The notes under the pieces were generated by a model, which ran no database searches, was not told the DNA's origin, and saw only the letters and a list, made by a program, of their open reading frames with translations. DNA of 64,000 bases, taken from SZUA-22 sp963751695 (GTDB lineage: Bacteria > Bacteroidota > Ignavibacteria > Ignavibacteriales > Melioribacteraceae). The stretch lies in contig CAVVVP010000010.1 in assembly GCA_963751695.1 (NCBI GenBank), positions 496,001-560,000 on the forward strand. The letters run 5' to 3'. The position numbers and the translations under genes were made by a program. Below are positions 37,558 through 45,325 of this stretch, in pieces. Every line of letters starts with the position of its first letter. The first letter of the stretch is position 1.

Positions 37558-38181
37558 ATGAATAAAAAAGAAATACTAAAACGAGTGAATGAAGAAGGAA
37601 TTTCGTTTAGTCAGTTCAATGAAGAAATCGATTCGTTCGTTAGGGTCGCTGATGAAACCGAAATGGATGATCTTCAGAATAAGCGATTTGGATTTACCAA
37701 GTTAAACCAGAGAAGAACAGCAAGAATAATCAAAACTTATAAAATTGACGATGAATTAAAGGAATTGATATTTAGTATAAATGAACATCAAACTTGGCTA
37801 GTTATAACAGAACCTTGGTGTGGAGATTCTGCTCATACTCTACCAAATATTTTCATGATGAGTGAACTAAACAATAATATTGATCTTAAAATAATTTATC
37901 GTGATAAGAATCTTGATATTATCGATCAATATTTAACAAATGGTAACAGAGCAATTCCTAAGCTCATTGTTTTTGATAAAAACGAAGAAGAGCTTTTCGA
38001 ATGGGGTCCGAGACCAGCAGAAGCAAGAGATCTTATTGCACAGTGGAAATCAGAAGGTGACACTCAAGAGCAATTTAATGAAAAATTGCACCTGTGGTAC
38101 GGAAGAAACAGAGGGAAAGAACTTGAGAAGGAGTTAATTGATCTATTAAAAACTATTCCTCATCCTCATACTCCTCTTTAG
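37558..38181 (+). CDS. Thioredoxin-fold protein with a single Cys
   Basis: A 207-residue cytosolic protein of the Bacteroidota-type thioredoxin family. TEPWCGDSAHTLPNI (about residue 82) stands at the active-site position but has only one Cys (WCGDS). The cis-Pro region NRAIPKLIVFDKN follows. With one Cys it cannot act as a CxxC dithiol oxidoreductase and may bind glutathione or bacillithiol or act as an adaptor. Its 3' end overlaps the convergent TonB-domain gene by 29 bp. Confidence 0.8.
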   Translation: MNKKEILKRVNEEGISFSQFNEEIDSFVRVADETEMDDLQNKRFGFTKLNQRRTARIIKTYKIDDELKELIFSINEHQTWLVITEPWCGDSAHTLPNIFMMSELNNNIDLKIIYRDKNLDIIDQYLTNGNRAIPKLIVFDKNEEELFEWGPRPAEARDLIAQWKSEGDTQEQFNEKLHLWYGRNRGKELEKELIDLLKTIPHPHTPL

Positions 38182-39346
38182 GAATGATCGGAACTGTGAT
38201 TAGTACTTTACTGGATGTGGGTTTACCATTTAACAATCCAGGTTCAAACTGAGTTCTTAAAATTGCCCTTTCAACAGCACCGTCAAGACCATATCCTATT
38301 CCATTAACTACTTTTGTATCAATGACAAATCCATATTCATCGACTTCTGCTTCAACTGATACCGCTCCCCCAATTCTTTCCCTCTTTGCCACAGCTGGGA
38401 TTTCTAGATTGTCAATGATCGTTTTAATTCCCTCTTTTGGACGAGGGCAGTCATCAAGATCGCATGAAAAATTCTTGAATACTTTTCTTACTGTCTTTAC
38501 AGTATCTCTCGGCGTATTCGATGAGCTTAATGAATCGGGGCGATAGCCTCCTTCGGTGCCATATTCGTCTAAGGGTGAAGTATAATATTTGTGAACCTCA
38601 TCCGTAAGTACAAATGGAATTTTGAAAAGCACATTACTCTCAACAGCAATCTCATTTATTTGTCCTGGTAGGAACTGTGTATTCTTTACTGCCTCGATTG
38701 CGGCTTCATCGCATCCAAGACCAAGTCCTCTCAAAACGTTTACTTCTTTAGCATTTCCTTCTTTATCTATTTTTGCAACAACGGTCACATATCCCTCAAG
38801 TCCGTAAAGCATTGCATGCTCTGGATACTTAAGATTAGCAATTATTTCTGTCATACCCCCAACGGGTTTTGGACAAATATCTGCCCCCTCGCAAATAAAG
38901 AGATCGTGATTTTTTTTGATATTGTTCTGCGTATTGCCGTACTGGTATGCTTCAACCGGAGCAACATAAAGAGAGTCATAGTCAACCTGAACTAATTTTG
39001 TTAGAACTCCCATATCATAAGATCTTACTTCCTTTAGTCCCCCGTTATCGTAATAAATTTGAGAAAGTCCATCCCTAATTCCATCTTTAATGAAGATCTC
39101 TTCTTTTACTAGTCCAGACTCATAAAATTCTCTCCAAATCCCATTCAACTTTCCATTAGTGTAAGTTTTTGAAGCTTTGATGTTACCATTTTCATAATAC
39201 CAATAACTTGTACCTTCAAGAACATCGTTAGCAAAAAATATCATCCCATCCACTTTCCCACTGGGATAATAAGTATAGAGAAACCCATCCTGTGCTAATG
39301 AAAGGCTTGAAATTATAAATAAAAGTAGAATAAATAAATAACGCAT
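38153..39346 (-). CDS. MORN-repeat / double TonB C-terminal domain protein
   Basis: A secreted or periplasmic protein; the start at 39346 gives MRYLFILLLFIISSLSLAQ, a clean signal peptide, whereas the longer frame to 39454 has an implausible leader. The N-terminal half carries toxin-antitoxin-like MORN_2 repeats of the form YYENGNIKASKTY and FYESGLVKEE (four units). Two TonB C-terminal-like domains follow (GGMTEIIANLKYPEHAMLYGLEGYVTVVAKID.. and EGIKTIIDNLEIPAVAKRERIGGAVSVEAEVD..). It probably acts in envelope protein contacts. True TonB energy coupling is unlikely, as no proline-rich spanner is seen. Confidence 0.78.
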   Translation of the reverse strand: MRYLFILLLFIISSLSLAQDGFLYTYYPSGKVDGMIFFANDVLEGTSYWYYENGNIKASKTYTNGKLNGIWREFYESGLVKEEIFIKDGIRDGLSQIYYDNGGLKEVRSYDMGVLTKLVQVDYDSLYVAPVEAYQYGNTQNNIKKNHDLFICEGADICPKPVGGMTEIIANLKYPEHAMLYGLEGYVTVVAKIDKEGNAKEVNVLRGLGLGCDEAAIEAVKNTQFLPGQINEIAVESNVLFKIPFVLTDEVHKYYTSPLDEYGTEGGYRPDSLSSSNTPRDTVKTVRKVFKNFSCDLDDCPRPKEGIKTIIDNLEIPAVAKRERIGGAVSVEAEVDEYGFVIDTKVVNGIGYGLDGAVERAILRTQFEPGLLNGKPTSSKVLITVPIIPKEEYEDEE

Positions 39347-39474
39347 ATAAATAGACAACCAAAATTTTAAGAGCAAATATAGCCAGATTAAACTAAAGTT
39401 ATCGATCCAAAATTCCATACCAAATTCACTATCAAATAGGTATATTTGCATCAATTTTAATAATCAGAGTCTGC

Positions 39475-40743
39475 TTGAAACTCAAAAGTATATCAATATT
39501 TCTTGTTCTAATTATTATTCCTCTACTAGCTGAGGCAACCAATGCACAGAATATGATTGCAAGAAGTCAACTTAGATCAGAATTTGCTCTAAAAGAAAAT
39601 CGAATTAAGTACAAAGAAGAACTAGATGGAAAAATTGATGTGATTTTTAACAGTGAGTTGAGTTCAGATACTGAGGCTGATTGGCAAAGTTTATTCAGAG
39701 AAATTGGGCTAGTTTATTACAAGAATGATAAAATTCATAATGCGATAAAGAAAGGAATTTCATTCACTCCTTCCGCATCACTTTCATTTGTAAAGTCTCT
39801 TGTAGAGACTATTATTATTCTCTATCCTACTGAATATTCAGATTTTGTAAGGAATTTATGGAATAATACAAATGATCCAACACTATTTGCATATTGTTCT
39901 CATCATCTTTTGAATTGCTGTGATCTTTCATCAGAAATTGTATCAGAAGAATTATTAACTCGATTCCCAAATTGGGAGAATATTCCTCAATTTAAGTTCA
40001 TGAAGTATTATCTCGTTAATCCGAATACAAAAACACCAGATTTGAGTGAATTGCTTTCACATGATTTCATGAATGGTAAAACAATAATTTACTCACTTCA
40101 CAGAAAGGATCGCACCTTTTCTGGTATTACTATCATTAAAAAACCAGATGGATCATTTGTTAAAAATGAAAATGATTCAATTTTTTACGTAAAACAGTTG
40201 GCCAAATCTGTAAGCGGTTTGCCAGGCTATCTAAGTCAGGGTGATACTCCCCAAGGTATTTTTTCTATCGTTGGGTTCTATGTTTCTCCAACAGAATCTA
40301 TTGGACCAACAGCCAATGTTCTAACAAGAATTCCGTTCGAAGTTTCGACTCAACTATTTTATCATGGCAGAGTTGACAAAAAGAACTTTATTAAAAGCGA
40401 TTACAAAGATTTATTACCGGAAAATTGGAAGAATTATTTTCCTATGTATGAATCTTTCTATGCTGGCAAAACTGGTCGGCGAAAGATTGTAATGCATGGT
40501 TCTGTTGATGATCTTAGCTTTTACGAAGGTCAGGCTTACTATCCACTTACCCCCTCAAAAGGTTGTTTAACTACAAAGGAAATTTGGTCAGAAGTTGACG
40601 GGAGAAATATTGAAAGTGAGCAATCGAAGTTAATGAATGCATTTTTCTCAACCGGTAATATCAAAGGATTTCTTGTTGTTGTAAATATAGATGACAAAGA
40701 AGAAGATATTAAGATTGAAGATATACTTCCCTATATAAATTAA
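39475..40743 (+). CDS. L,D-transpeptidase-like (YkuD-fold) secreted protein
   Basis: A 422-residue protein with a signal peptide (start TTG, ends near TNAQ). The C-terminal half resembles L,D-transpeptidase catalytic domains: YSLHRKDRTFSG, SQGDTPQGIFSIVGF, then the catalytic HGS at about residue 341 and SKGCLTT with Cys at about residue 364. Such enzymes cross-link peptidoglycan peptides or attach lipoproteins. The N-terminal ~190 residues are helical and not recognised. It is divergent from the MORN/TonB-domain gene. Confidence 0.75.
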   Translation: MKLKSISIFLVLIIIPLLAEATNAQNMIARSQLRSEFALKENRIKYKEELDGKIDVIFNSELSSDTEADWQSLFREIGLVYYKNDKIHNAIKKGISFTPSASLSFVKSLVETIIILYPTEYSDFVRNLWNNTNDPTLFAYCSHHLLNCCDLSSEIVSEELLTRFPNWENIPQFKFMKYYLVNPNTKTPDLSELLSHDFMNGKTIIYSLHRKDRTFSGITIIKKPDGSFVKNENDSIFYVKQLAKSVSGLPGYLSQGDTPQGIFSIVGFYVSPTESIGPTANVLTRIPFEVSTQLFYHGRVDKKNFIKSDYKDLLPENWKNYFPMYESFYAGKTGRRKIVMHGSVDDLSFYEGQAYYPLTPSKGCLTTKEIWSEVDGRNIESEQSKLMNAFFSTGNIKGFLVVVNIDDKEEDIKIEDILPYIN

Positions 40744-40755
40744 AATAAATTAAGT

Positions 40756-41724
40756 CTAACATTCCTTATTTGCTTTTAACTCATGCCATATTAGTGCTGA
40801 TGCACCTAAAACTGCTGCATCCCCTTCATCTAATCCAGAATGAAGAAGTTTAACTTTACCTTTGTAGAAATCGAGGACTTCCTCTTCCATATATTTTTTT
40901 GTCGGTTGAAGTATTAGATCACCAGCTTGAGCTAGACCACCAAATAGTACAATTGCTTCTGGACTTAAAATATTTACAGTATCACCAAGTGCTTGGCCTA
41001 GAATTTCACCAGTAAAATCAAATGCTTCTAATGCAATCGGATCATTTTCCTTAGCTGCTTCATATATTCGCTTAGCAGTAATTTCAGAATATGGAATATC
41101 TCTTAATTTGCTATCGTCACGTTTATTCCCAAGCAACTCTGCAACTGTTTTAACTATTCCAGTAGCTGAGGCATAAGTTTCTAAACAACCAAGTTTACCG
41201 CAACCACATTCTCGTCCATCTTTGACAGCATTTATATGTCCCAATTCTCCAGCAAAACCACTATGACCATAAAGAACCTTTCCATCAACAACGATTCCAC
41301 TCCCCAATCCGGTACCTAATGTAATCACAACGAAGTGCTTCATTTCTTTAGCAACCCCAAATTGAAGTTCGCCAATTGCTGCGGCATTTGCATCGTTTGT
41401 AAGTGCAAATGGTAATTCATAATGTTTAGTAACCAGATCTTTAACATTTACAAATCCCCAATTAAGATTTGGAGGATTATCCACGCAGTCTGTATAATAA
41501 TTTGCATCCGGTGCACCTACACCAATTCCAGCCAAATTATAATTTAACGAGTGATTAGTGAAAAGTTTATCAAAATTTTTAAATAATCTTTCAAAAAGAT
41601 CTTCAGCAGAATTCCTTGCGTTCGTTGGAATTGAATCTCGAAAAATGATATTCCCTTCTTCTGTAACAATTCCAAATCCAGTGTTCGTTCCGCCAACATC
41701 AATACCAAGAGTAACATCAGTCAT
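40756..41724 (-). CDS. ROK-family sugar kinase (glucokinase-like)
   Basis: A hexokinase-fold kinase. The ATP site motif LGIDVGGTNTGFGIV is at the N-terminus. TNDANAAAIGE has the catalytic Asp, GTGLGSGIVVDGKVLYG follows, and the zinc motif GHINAVKDGRECGCGKLGCLETYA gives the CxCGxxGCxE signature. The ATG at 41724 is preferred; an upstream ATG at 41769 would add 15 hydrophobic residues. Length 322 is normal. It probably phosphorylates glucose or a related sugar. It is the last chromosomal gene before tRNA-Ser. Confidence 0.92.
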   Translation of the reverse strand: MTDVTLGIDVGGTNTGFGIVTEEGNIIFRDSIPTNARNSAEDLFERLFKNFDKLFTNHSLNYNLAGIGVGAPDANYYTDCVDNPPNLNWGFVNVKDLVTKHYELPFALTNDANAAAIGELQFGVAKEMKHFVVITLGTGLGSGIVVDGKVLYGHSGFAGELGHINAVKDGRECGCGKLGCLETYASATGIVKTVAELLGNKRDDSKLRDIPYSEITAKRIYEAAKENDPIALEAFDFTGEILGQALGDTVNILSPEAIVLFGGLAQAGDLILQPTKKYMEEEVLDFYKGKVKLLHSGLDEGDAAVLGASALIWHELKANKEC

Positions 41725-41828
41725 AGTTTTTCCAATTTTGAGATACAAAAATATGAAAAAGAAAAACAAAGATTTTGAAATGATAAACTAATTTGAACTC
41801 TTTTTAATATATTTACAGCTTAAAATTC

Positions 41829-41915
41829 GGAGAGGTGCAGGAGTGGTTGAACTGGCACGCCTGGAAAGTGTGTGTACGTGCAAGCGTACCGTGGGTTCGA
41901 ATCCCACTCTCTCCG
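41829..41915 (+). tRNA. tRNA-Ser(GGA)
   Basis: An 87-nt cloverleaf. The acceptor stem GGAGAGG pairs with TCTCTCC and the discriminator is G. The anticodon stem CACGC/GTGTG holds loop CTGGAAA with anticodon GGA. A long variable arm TACG..CGTA and the T-arm GTGGG TTCGAAT CCCAC complete a class II tRNA-Ser. CCA is not encoded. Its 3' end is the likely attachment site of the island to the right, because a tyrosine integrase gene lies within 1.1 kb. Confidence 0.97.
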
Positions 41916-41927
41916 CTTGGAAAATTT

Positions 41928-41967
41928 AAAGCCCGTTTATAGCATTTTTAAGCTGTTTTCGGGCTTT
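41928..41967 (+). terminator. Terminator downstream of tRNA-Ser
   Basis: AAAGCCCG (41928-41935) and CGGGCTTT (41960-41967) form an 8-bp perfect stem. A 24-nt interior contains a further short AGC/GCT stem. It sits 12 bp after the tRNA and fits its terminator. The sequence on the 3' side (CTTAATTTAAA) is only weakly U-rich. Confidence 0.6.
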
Positions 41968-42023
41968 CTTAATTTAAAAACTACCGCTGTAACCGCCCTA
42001 AATGGCCCTATAATTTGTGTCGT

Positions 42024-42050
42024 GGTCACTTTTTGGTCATTTTTTGGTCA
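42024..42050 (+). repeat. Three GGTCA repeats at 11-bp spacing near the tRNA end
   Basis: GGTCA occurs at 42024, 42035 and 42046, each preceded by T or GT tracts (TTTTTGGTCAT in two copies). A fourth, weaker TTTGGTAA is at 42058-42065. The 11-bp period places the sites on one face of the helix. Between attL and the integrase, such arrays are usual for integrase arm-type or excisionase binding sites. No experiment supports this here. Confidence 0.45.
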
Positions 42051-42068
42051 TCAGTATTTGGTAATTTT

Positions 42069-42851
42069 TTACAATTTGTCCAAGCTAGACCCACTTTTGC
42101 CACCCTTAAAAATAGCCAGTTTTCCGACTATTTTATCAAACATGTTTTTGCAGAAACGGTTATTATATCTGTATTCCATCTCCTTCAAGTAGAGAAATAA
42201 GGATTTTGTACTTATTCCATGGTGTTTCTCCAACTTTTCTATCACATACCTCCAAAAGTAATTTATCTGAATCGGGTAATACTTCCCTTTTTGTTTTATC
42301 TTTCTTGCTTTCACATCATTAAATTGGAATGAATACTCGACACCTCTGTAGTTAAAGGGTATCTTCTTGAGTTTACTCAGTTCTTTAATTACTTCAGTCC
42401 CGCTTGTCATTTCTATTTTTATCTTTCTATCTGTTGTTGAAATTAACATGTCGTGCTCCCAACTGCTAATATTGTTGCAATGGTTTAGATACTCCTCTTC
42501 ACTCATATTTGATATACGAAGTCTAACCTTATGAAATAAGTTTTTAGTCGTTTTAAGATCTAAATCCAAGTTTATTGCAGATTGTTTCGCAGTATGTTCG
42601 AGTTCAAATAGCTTCAGAAGTCCAATGAATTTTGAGGATGTAATGTTCTGGCCATGTAAAATGCTCCCACTTCTAGGTCCCCACTCAGATTTACATCCGT
42701 AACATTTATATCTTCCCCTTCTTATTCTTCCAAGCTTTTCTGATCCGCATCTTTCGCAGCTCTTAAACGTTTTTAGTATCCCTTTTTCTAATAAATATTC
42801 CTCTGCCAGCTTCTCATCCAGCAGCAGCTTGGATAATTCTATCAAGTTCAT
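42069..42851 (-). CDS. IS1595-like protein lacking an evident DDE core
   Basis: A 260-residue protein. The N-terminal zinc ribbon CERCGSEKLGRIRRG.. YKCYGCKSEW is that of IS1595/ISXO2 transposases. The C-terminal YFWRYVIEKLEKHHGIS and LYLKEMEYRYNNR match the family end (ENFWSxLKxxL.. LYLKEFEFRYN). The middle, which should hold the DDE acidic triad (D-E-TYVGGK..), is short and has no clear counterpart (about residues 120-190). So it is either a decayed transposase or a reused DNA-binding protein. No flanking inverted repeats were found. It is 98 bp from the integrase, beyond a terminator. Confidence 0.7.
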   Translation of the reverse strand: MNLIELSKLLLDEKLAEEYLLEKGILKTFKSCERCGSEKLGRIRRGRYKCYGCKSEWGPRSGSILHGQNITSSKFIGLLKLFELEHTAKQSAINLDLDLKTTKNLFHKVRLRISNMSEEEYLNHCNNISSWEHDMLISTTDRKIKIEMTSGTEVIKELSKLKKIPFNYRGVEYSFQFNDVKARKIKQKGKYYPIQINYFWRYVIEKLEKHHGISTKSLFLYLKEMEYRYNNRFCKNMFDKIVGKLAIFKGGKSGSSLDKL

Positions 42852-42881
42852 TTTGATTTTCCTTTTTGTGTGTTATTAATT

Positions 42882-42909
42882 AAAAAAGGCTACCTATATA
42901 GGTAGCCTT
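42882..42909 (-). terminator. Integrase-operon terminator, perfect palindrome
   Basis: A perfect 24-bp palindrome (42886-42909, AAGGCTACCTA and its complement) lies after the integrase gene on the minus strand and is followed by TTTTTT. It fits a strong intrinsic terminator that separates the xis-int operon from the IS1595-like gene. Confidence 0.85.
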
Positions 42910-42949
42910 CTGTTGGAGGTGCTTTTCCCGACGATGACGAGGATTAAAA

Positions 42950-44008
42950 TTATCTTATAAGATTATCTAACTCTGATAGTTTCTTGTGAAGTTTCTTTGG
43001 ATCTACTTTTGTGTATCTGTCTGTCATGCTTTCTGGTTTGTGTCCGAGCAGATCTTGTCTTTCCTCATAAGTAATTTCTGTATTTGCTGCATGTGTAGCA
43101 AAGGTGTGTCTCCATTTATGAAGAGTTGCATTCTTCTTTATACCGGCTTCTTTCGCTATTTTCTTACAAGTTGTAAGTAATGTTCTTTCACTTACTTTGC
43201 TCCCCTTTTCACTAGTGAATACGTATCCTTCATCTTTTGTTATTTTGGATAACATTTCATATAAATGATCTGTCATAGGGATATCTCGCTCAGAAGCTTC
43301 GGTTTTGGTTTCATATCCTTCATAGTTCCTAATTTTTATCATTTTTTGATCTAGATCTATGCTGATATCCCACTTAAGTGATTGGAGTTCACTTATTCTT
43401 AATCCGGTTAAGAGTAATGTTTCAAAGACTTGTCGATCGTTGGATCTCATTTTTACATTGAAGAAAGATTTGATTTCTTCTTCTGTGAAATACTCCTCTT
43501 CCCTTTCAATTTGTGATTTAGTTTTTTCCTTCAACGGATTTATATGTGAAAACGGATTGACTGTTAGTCTGTCTTTGTTTATCTCATACTTGAATAATGA
43601 CTTCACCACCATTAAGTAGAAGTTAACTGTTTTGGCTTCAGCCTCGGTATTTGTGATCGTTTTCCAGAATTTATCCGCATTCTCTCTAGTAAAGTCTATT
43701 GTGTATTCCAGTTTTTCTTTTTCACAGAATAATTCAAATTGTTTCAATGCACGTTTATATTTTTTCTTGGACTTATCTTTTAATTCCTTTTTCTGCGCAA
43801 GGAATTCTGAGATTGTATTGGAAAAGGAAGATCTTTTATTTAGCAGTCCTCTTTGAATTAGTTTGTGTTGTGACTTCTCGTTTTCTGTTCTATCTACAAA
43901 TGCTTTTGCATATTTGTGTTTATCGTACACTTCTCTTATTCTTTTTCCAGTGTAGTCTCGAACGTCAGTTATGAATTTTCCACTTGGTGTTTTTCTTATG
44001 CTGCCCAT
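42950..44008 (-). CDS. Tyrosine recombinase / integrase of the island
   Basis: A 352-residue site-specific recombinase. After an N-terminal arm-binding-like segment (about residues 1-55) comes a core-binding SAM-like domain (TISEFLAQKKELKDKSKKKYK..). The catalytic domain has Arg in LLTGLRISELQSLKW, the HxxR in LHKWRHTFATHAA, the His in LLGHKPE and the nucleophile Tyr in MTDRYTK. All catalytic residues are present, so it looks active. It starts 2 bp after the excisionase-like gene, with GGAG overlapping the stop. It would recombine at the 3' end of tRNA-Ser. Confidence 0.95.
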   Translation of the reverse strand: MGSIRKTPSGKFITDVRDYTGKRIREVYDKHKYAKAFVDRTENEKSQHKLIQRGLLNKRSSFSNTISEFLAQKKELKDKSKKKYKRALKQFELFCEKEKLEYTIDFTRENADKFWKTITNTEAEAKTVNFYLMVVKSLFKYEINKDRLTVNPFSHINPLKEKTKSQIEREEEYFTEEEIKSFFNVKMRSNDRQVFETLLLTGLRISELQSLKWDISIDLDQKMIKIRNYEGYETKTEASERDIPMTDHLYEMLSKITKDEGYVFTSEKGSKVSERTLLTTCKKIAKEAGIKKNATLHKWRHTFATHAANTEITYEERQDLLGHKPESMTDRYTKVDPKKLHKKLSELDNLIR

Positions 44009-44010
44009 CT

Positions 44011-44319
44011 TTATACTCCTTCTGTCATGATTTGTGCTAGTGTTAGTTTACTGATCATGTGGCGGTCACCAAGCTTTGCAGCTTTGATCTTGCCGCTCCG
44101 AACCCTACGTCCCACAAAGTCATCACTGATGTTTAGTATAACAGATGCTTCCTTAATTGAATAAAGTAATTTCTCGGGATCGAATTGATCAAGCATGCTT
44201 AAGTTGTAAGTGAAGATCTCGTTATCGGAAAGGGATGAAGGAACCTTCCTACCCATAGGTTCCCCCATCTTTCCGAAGTCGATCTTTGTTCTTCCCTTAT
44301 TTGATTTAAGCTGGCTCAT
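44011..44319 (-). CDS. Excisionase-like helix-turn-helix protein
   Basis: A 102-residue protein. The C-terminal half YSIKEASVILNISDDFVGRRVRSGKIKAAKLGDRHMI is a winged-helix MerR/Xis-type DNA-binding domain (about residues 50-90). The N-terminal half is basic and disordered (KSNKGRTK.. GEPMGRKVPSSL). Its gene ends 2 bp before the integrase, the usual xis-int order, so it likely directs excision. It could instead be a repressor of the operon. Confidence 0.8.
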   Translation of the reverse strand: MSQLKSNKGRTKIDFGKMGEPMGRKVPSSLSDNEIFTYNLSMLDQFDPEKLLYSIKEASVILNISDDFVGRRVRSGKIKAAKLGDRHMISKLTLAQIMTEGV

Positions 44320-44345
44320 TATTCTTTTACCGAGTTTTTTTTAGT

Positions 44346-44672
44346 TTATACTGCTATTGAGTGAAATAGTCTTTCCATTGAAACAAATTCAATTACATGC
44401 TTTTCTAACCTTATTAGCTTGTCCAGTGCATCCAACTCTATGAGTGTTTCAAGGACATGAACTTTCGCATCCTCGACATCGTGGATGTCTGTAAAATAGA
44501 TTTCAGCATTTTTATCTTCATTACAGTTGAATTTCTCGTATCGACCATTGTTTGTAATGCTGAGTTTTTGGCTGATCTTTCTATCAATTTGATCATTAAA
44601 TGCATACCCTTCTCGACTATTAAACTGGCTGAAATTAAGCACCAAACATATTTTGTTATTTATAGGATTCAT
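44346..44672 (-). CDS. Hypothetical island protein, 108 residues
   Basis: Not recognised. A start at 44672 (MNPINNKICLVLNF..) has CGGAGTC just upstream and begins one base after the stop of the previous gene. The longer frame to 44711 overlaps that gene. It is acidic in the C-terminal half, with a predicted alpha/beta pattern (KICLVLNFSQF.., DAKVHVLETLIELDALDKLIRLEKHVIEF). It sits in the six-gene minus-strand island operon. Its pattern of strand-loop-helix suggests the same small fold as the next two proteins, which is only an impression. Confidence 0.65.
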   Translation of the reverse strand: MNPINNKICLVLNFSQFNSREGYAFNDQIDRKISQKLSITNNGRYEKFNCNEDKNAEIYFTDIHDVEDAKVHVLETLIELDALDKLIRLEKHVIEFVSMERLFHSIAV

Positions 44673-44673
44673 T

Positions 44674-44970
44674 TTAGACTCCGTTTTTATAAGTTTTAGT
44701 TTCGATGTCAATATGGTTTATAATTCCCCACATCTTAAGAACATCAATTACGTCTACTACTGTCTTTACTGCTTTTACAACGTCAACTATATCTTTGATC
44801 AAAATAGTTCCATATTCATTATCGAGCTCTAATGCGATCTGATGATTCAATTTTAGATCATTCAATTCTTGAATAATTGTATTGCATAGATCAGTGGCTC
44901 TATTTTTAAGAGTTTTGCTTGCATATAAACCAAACTCCATCCCTATTTCTATACCATATGTTCTAGACAT
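44674..44970 (-). CDS. Hypothetical island protein, 98 residues
   Basis: Not recognised. It begins MSRTYGIEIGMEFGLY and has a mostly helical body with a repetitive hydrophobic segment (IKDIVDVVKAVKTVVDVIDVLKMWG). GGAGGAGAAG lies directly before the ATG. The first 8 bp overlap the end of the upstream 96-residue gene and its stop is one base before the next start, so translation is coupled along the operon. It may be a ferredoxin-like domain, but nothing supports a function. Confidence 0.65.
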   Translation of the reverse strand: MSRTYGIEIGMEFGLYASKTLKNRATDLCNTIIQELNDLKLNHQIALELDNEYGTILIKDIVDVVKAVKTVVDVIDVLKMWGIINHIDIETKTYKNGV

Positions 44971-45253
44971 CTTCTCCTCCTTCTTCGTCTAGGTCATAAA
45001 CCTCAAACTCATATGTGAAATTCTGAAGTTCCCGCTGATTAATAAATTCATTTACTGCCTTTTCAACTGGTTCAACATCACCATAAATGATGAAGTTAAT
45101 CTCACAGTCATATCCAGTATCTACAATCTGATATTCAAGATCTTCTATGTGTGATACTGCAGCATCAAGATCATCTTCGATTGTTGAAACAAATGTGACT
45201 CCATCAATTTCTGCGAAGTAGCAAGTTTTAATGTTAACTTTCATGATTTTCAT
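44963..45253 (-). CDS. Hypothetical island protein, 96 residues
   Basis: Not recognised. It is acidic, with an alternating beta-alpha-beta pattern (VNIKTCYFAEIDGVTFVS, DDLDAAVSHIEDLEYQI, CEINFIIYG, EPVEKAVNEFINQ) that resembles a ferredoxin-like or ACT-type fold. The end reads VYDLDEEGGEDV. GAGGTG is near the ATG. It overlaps the next gene by 8 bp. The acidity could mean a DNA-mimic or antirestriction role, but that is a guess. Confidence 0.65.
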   Translation of the reverse strand: MKIMKVNIKTCYFAEIDGVTFVSTIEDDLDAAVSHIEDLEYQIVDTGYDCEINFIIYGDVEPVEKAVNEFINQRELQNFTYEFEVYDLDEEGGEDV

Positions 45254-45286
45254 TTTAACACCTCATAATTTTAGATTTATAAATTT

Positions 45287-45310
45287 GGGAGCCAGCCAAT
45301 GCTGACTCCC
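45287..45310 (-). terminator. Intercistronic hairpin after the coiled-coil gene
   Basis: GGGAGTCAGC (45310-45301) and GCTGGCTCCC (45296-45287) form a 10-bp stem with one G-U pair and a 4-nt loop, 16 bp after the stop of the coiled-coil gene. The 3' side is AAATTTATAAATC rather than a U-run. Partial termination or mRNA processing is therefore more likely than full termination. Confidence 0.55.
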
Positions 45311-45325
45311 ATTCAATTCACCAGA

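Noticed and set aside
38153..39454. Longer 433-residue version of the MORN/TonB-domain protein.
   Set aside because: The extra 36 residues precede a clean signal peptide and are not protein-like; the start at 39346 is preferred.
41872..42200. Plus-strand ORFs starting within the tRNA-Ser gene and crossing into the IS1595-like gene.
   Set aside because: They use tRNA sequence as coding, overlap the transposase-like gene antisense and show low-complexity hydrophobic translation.
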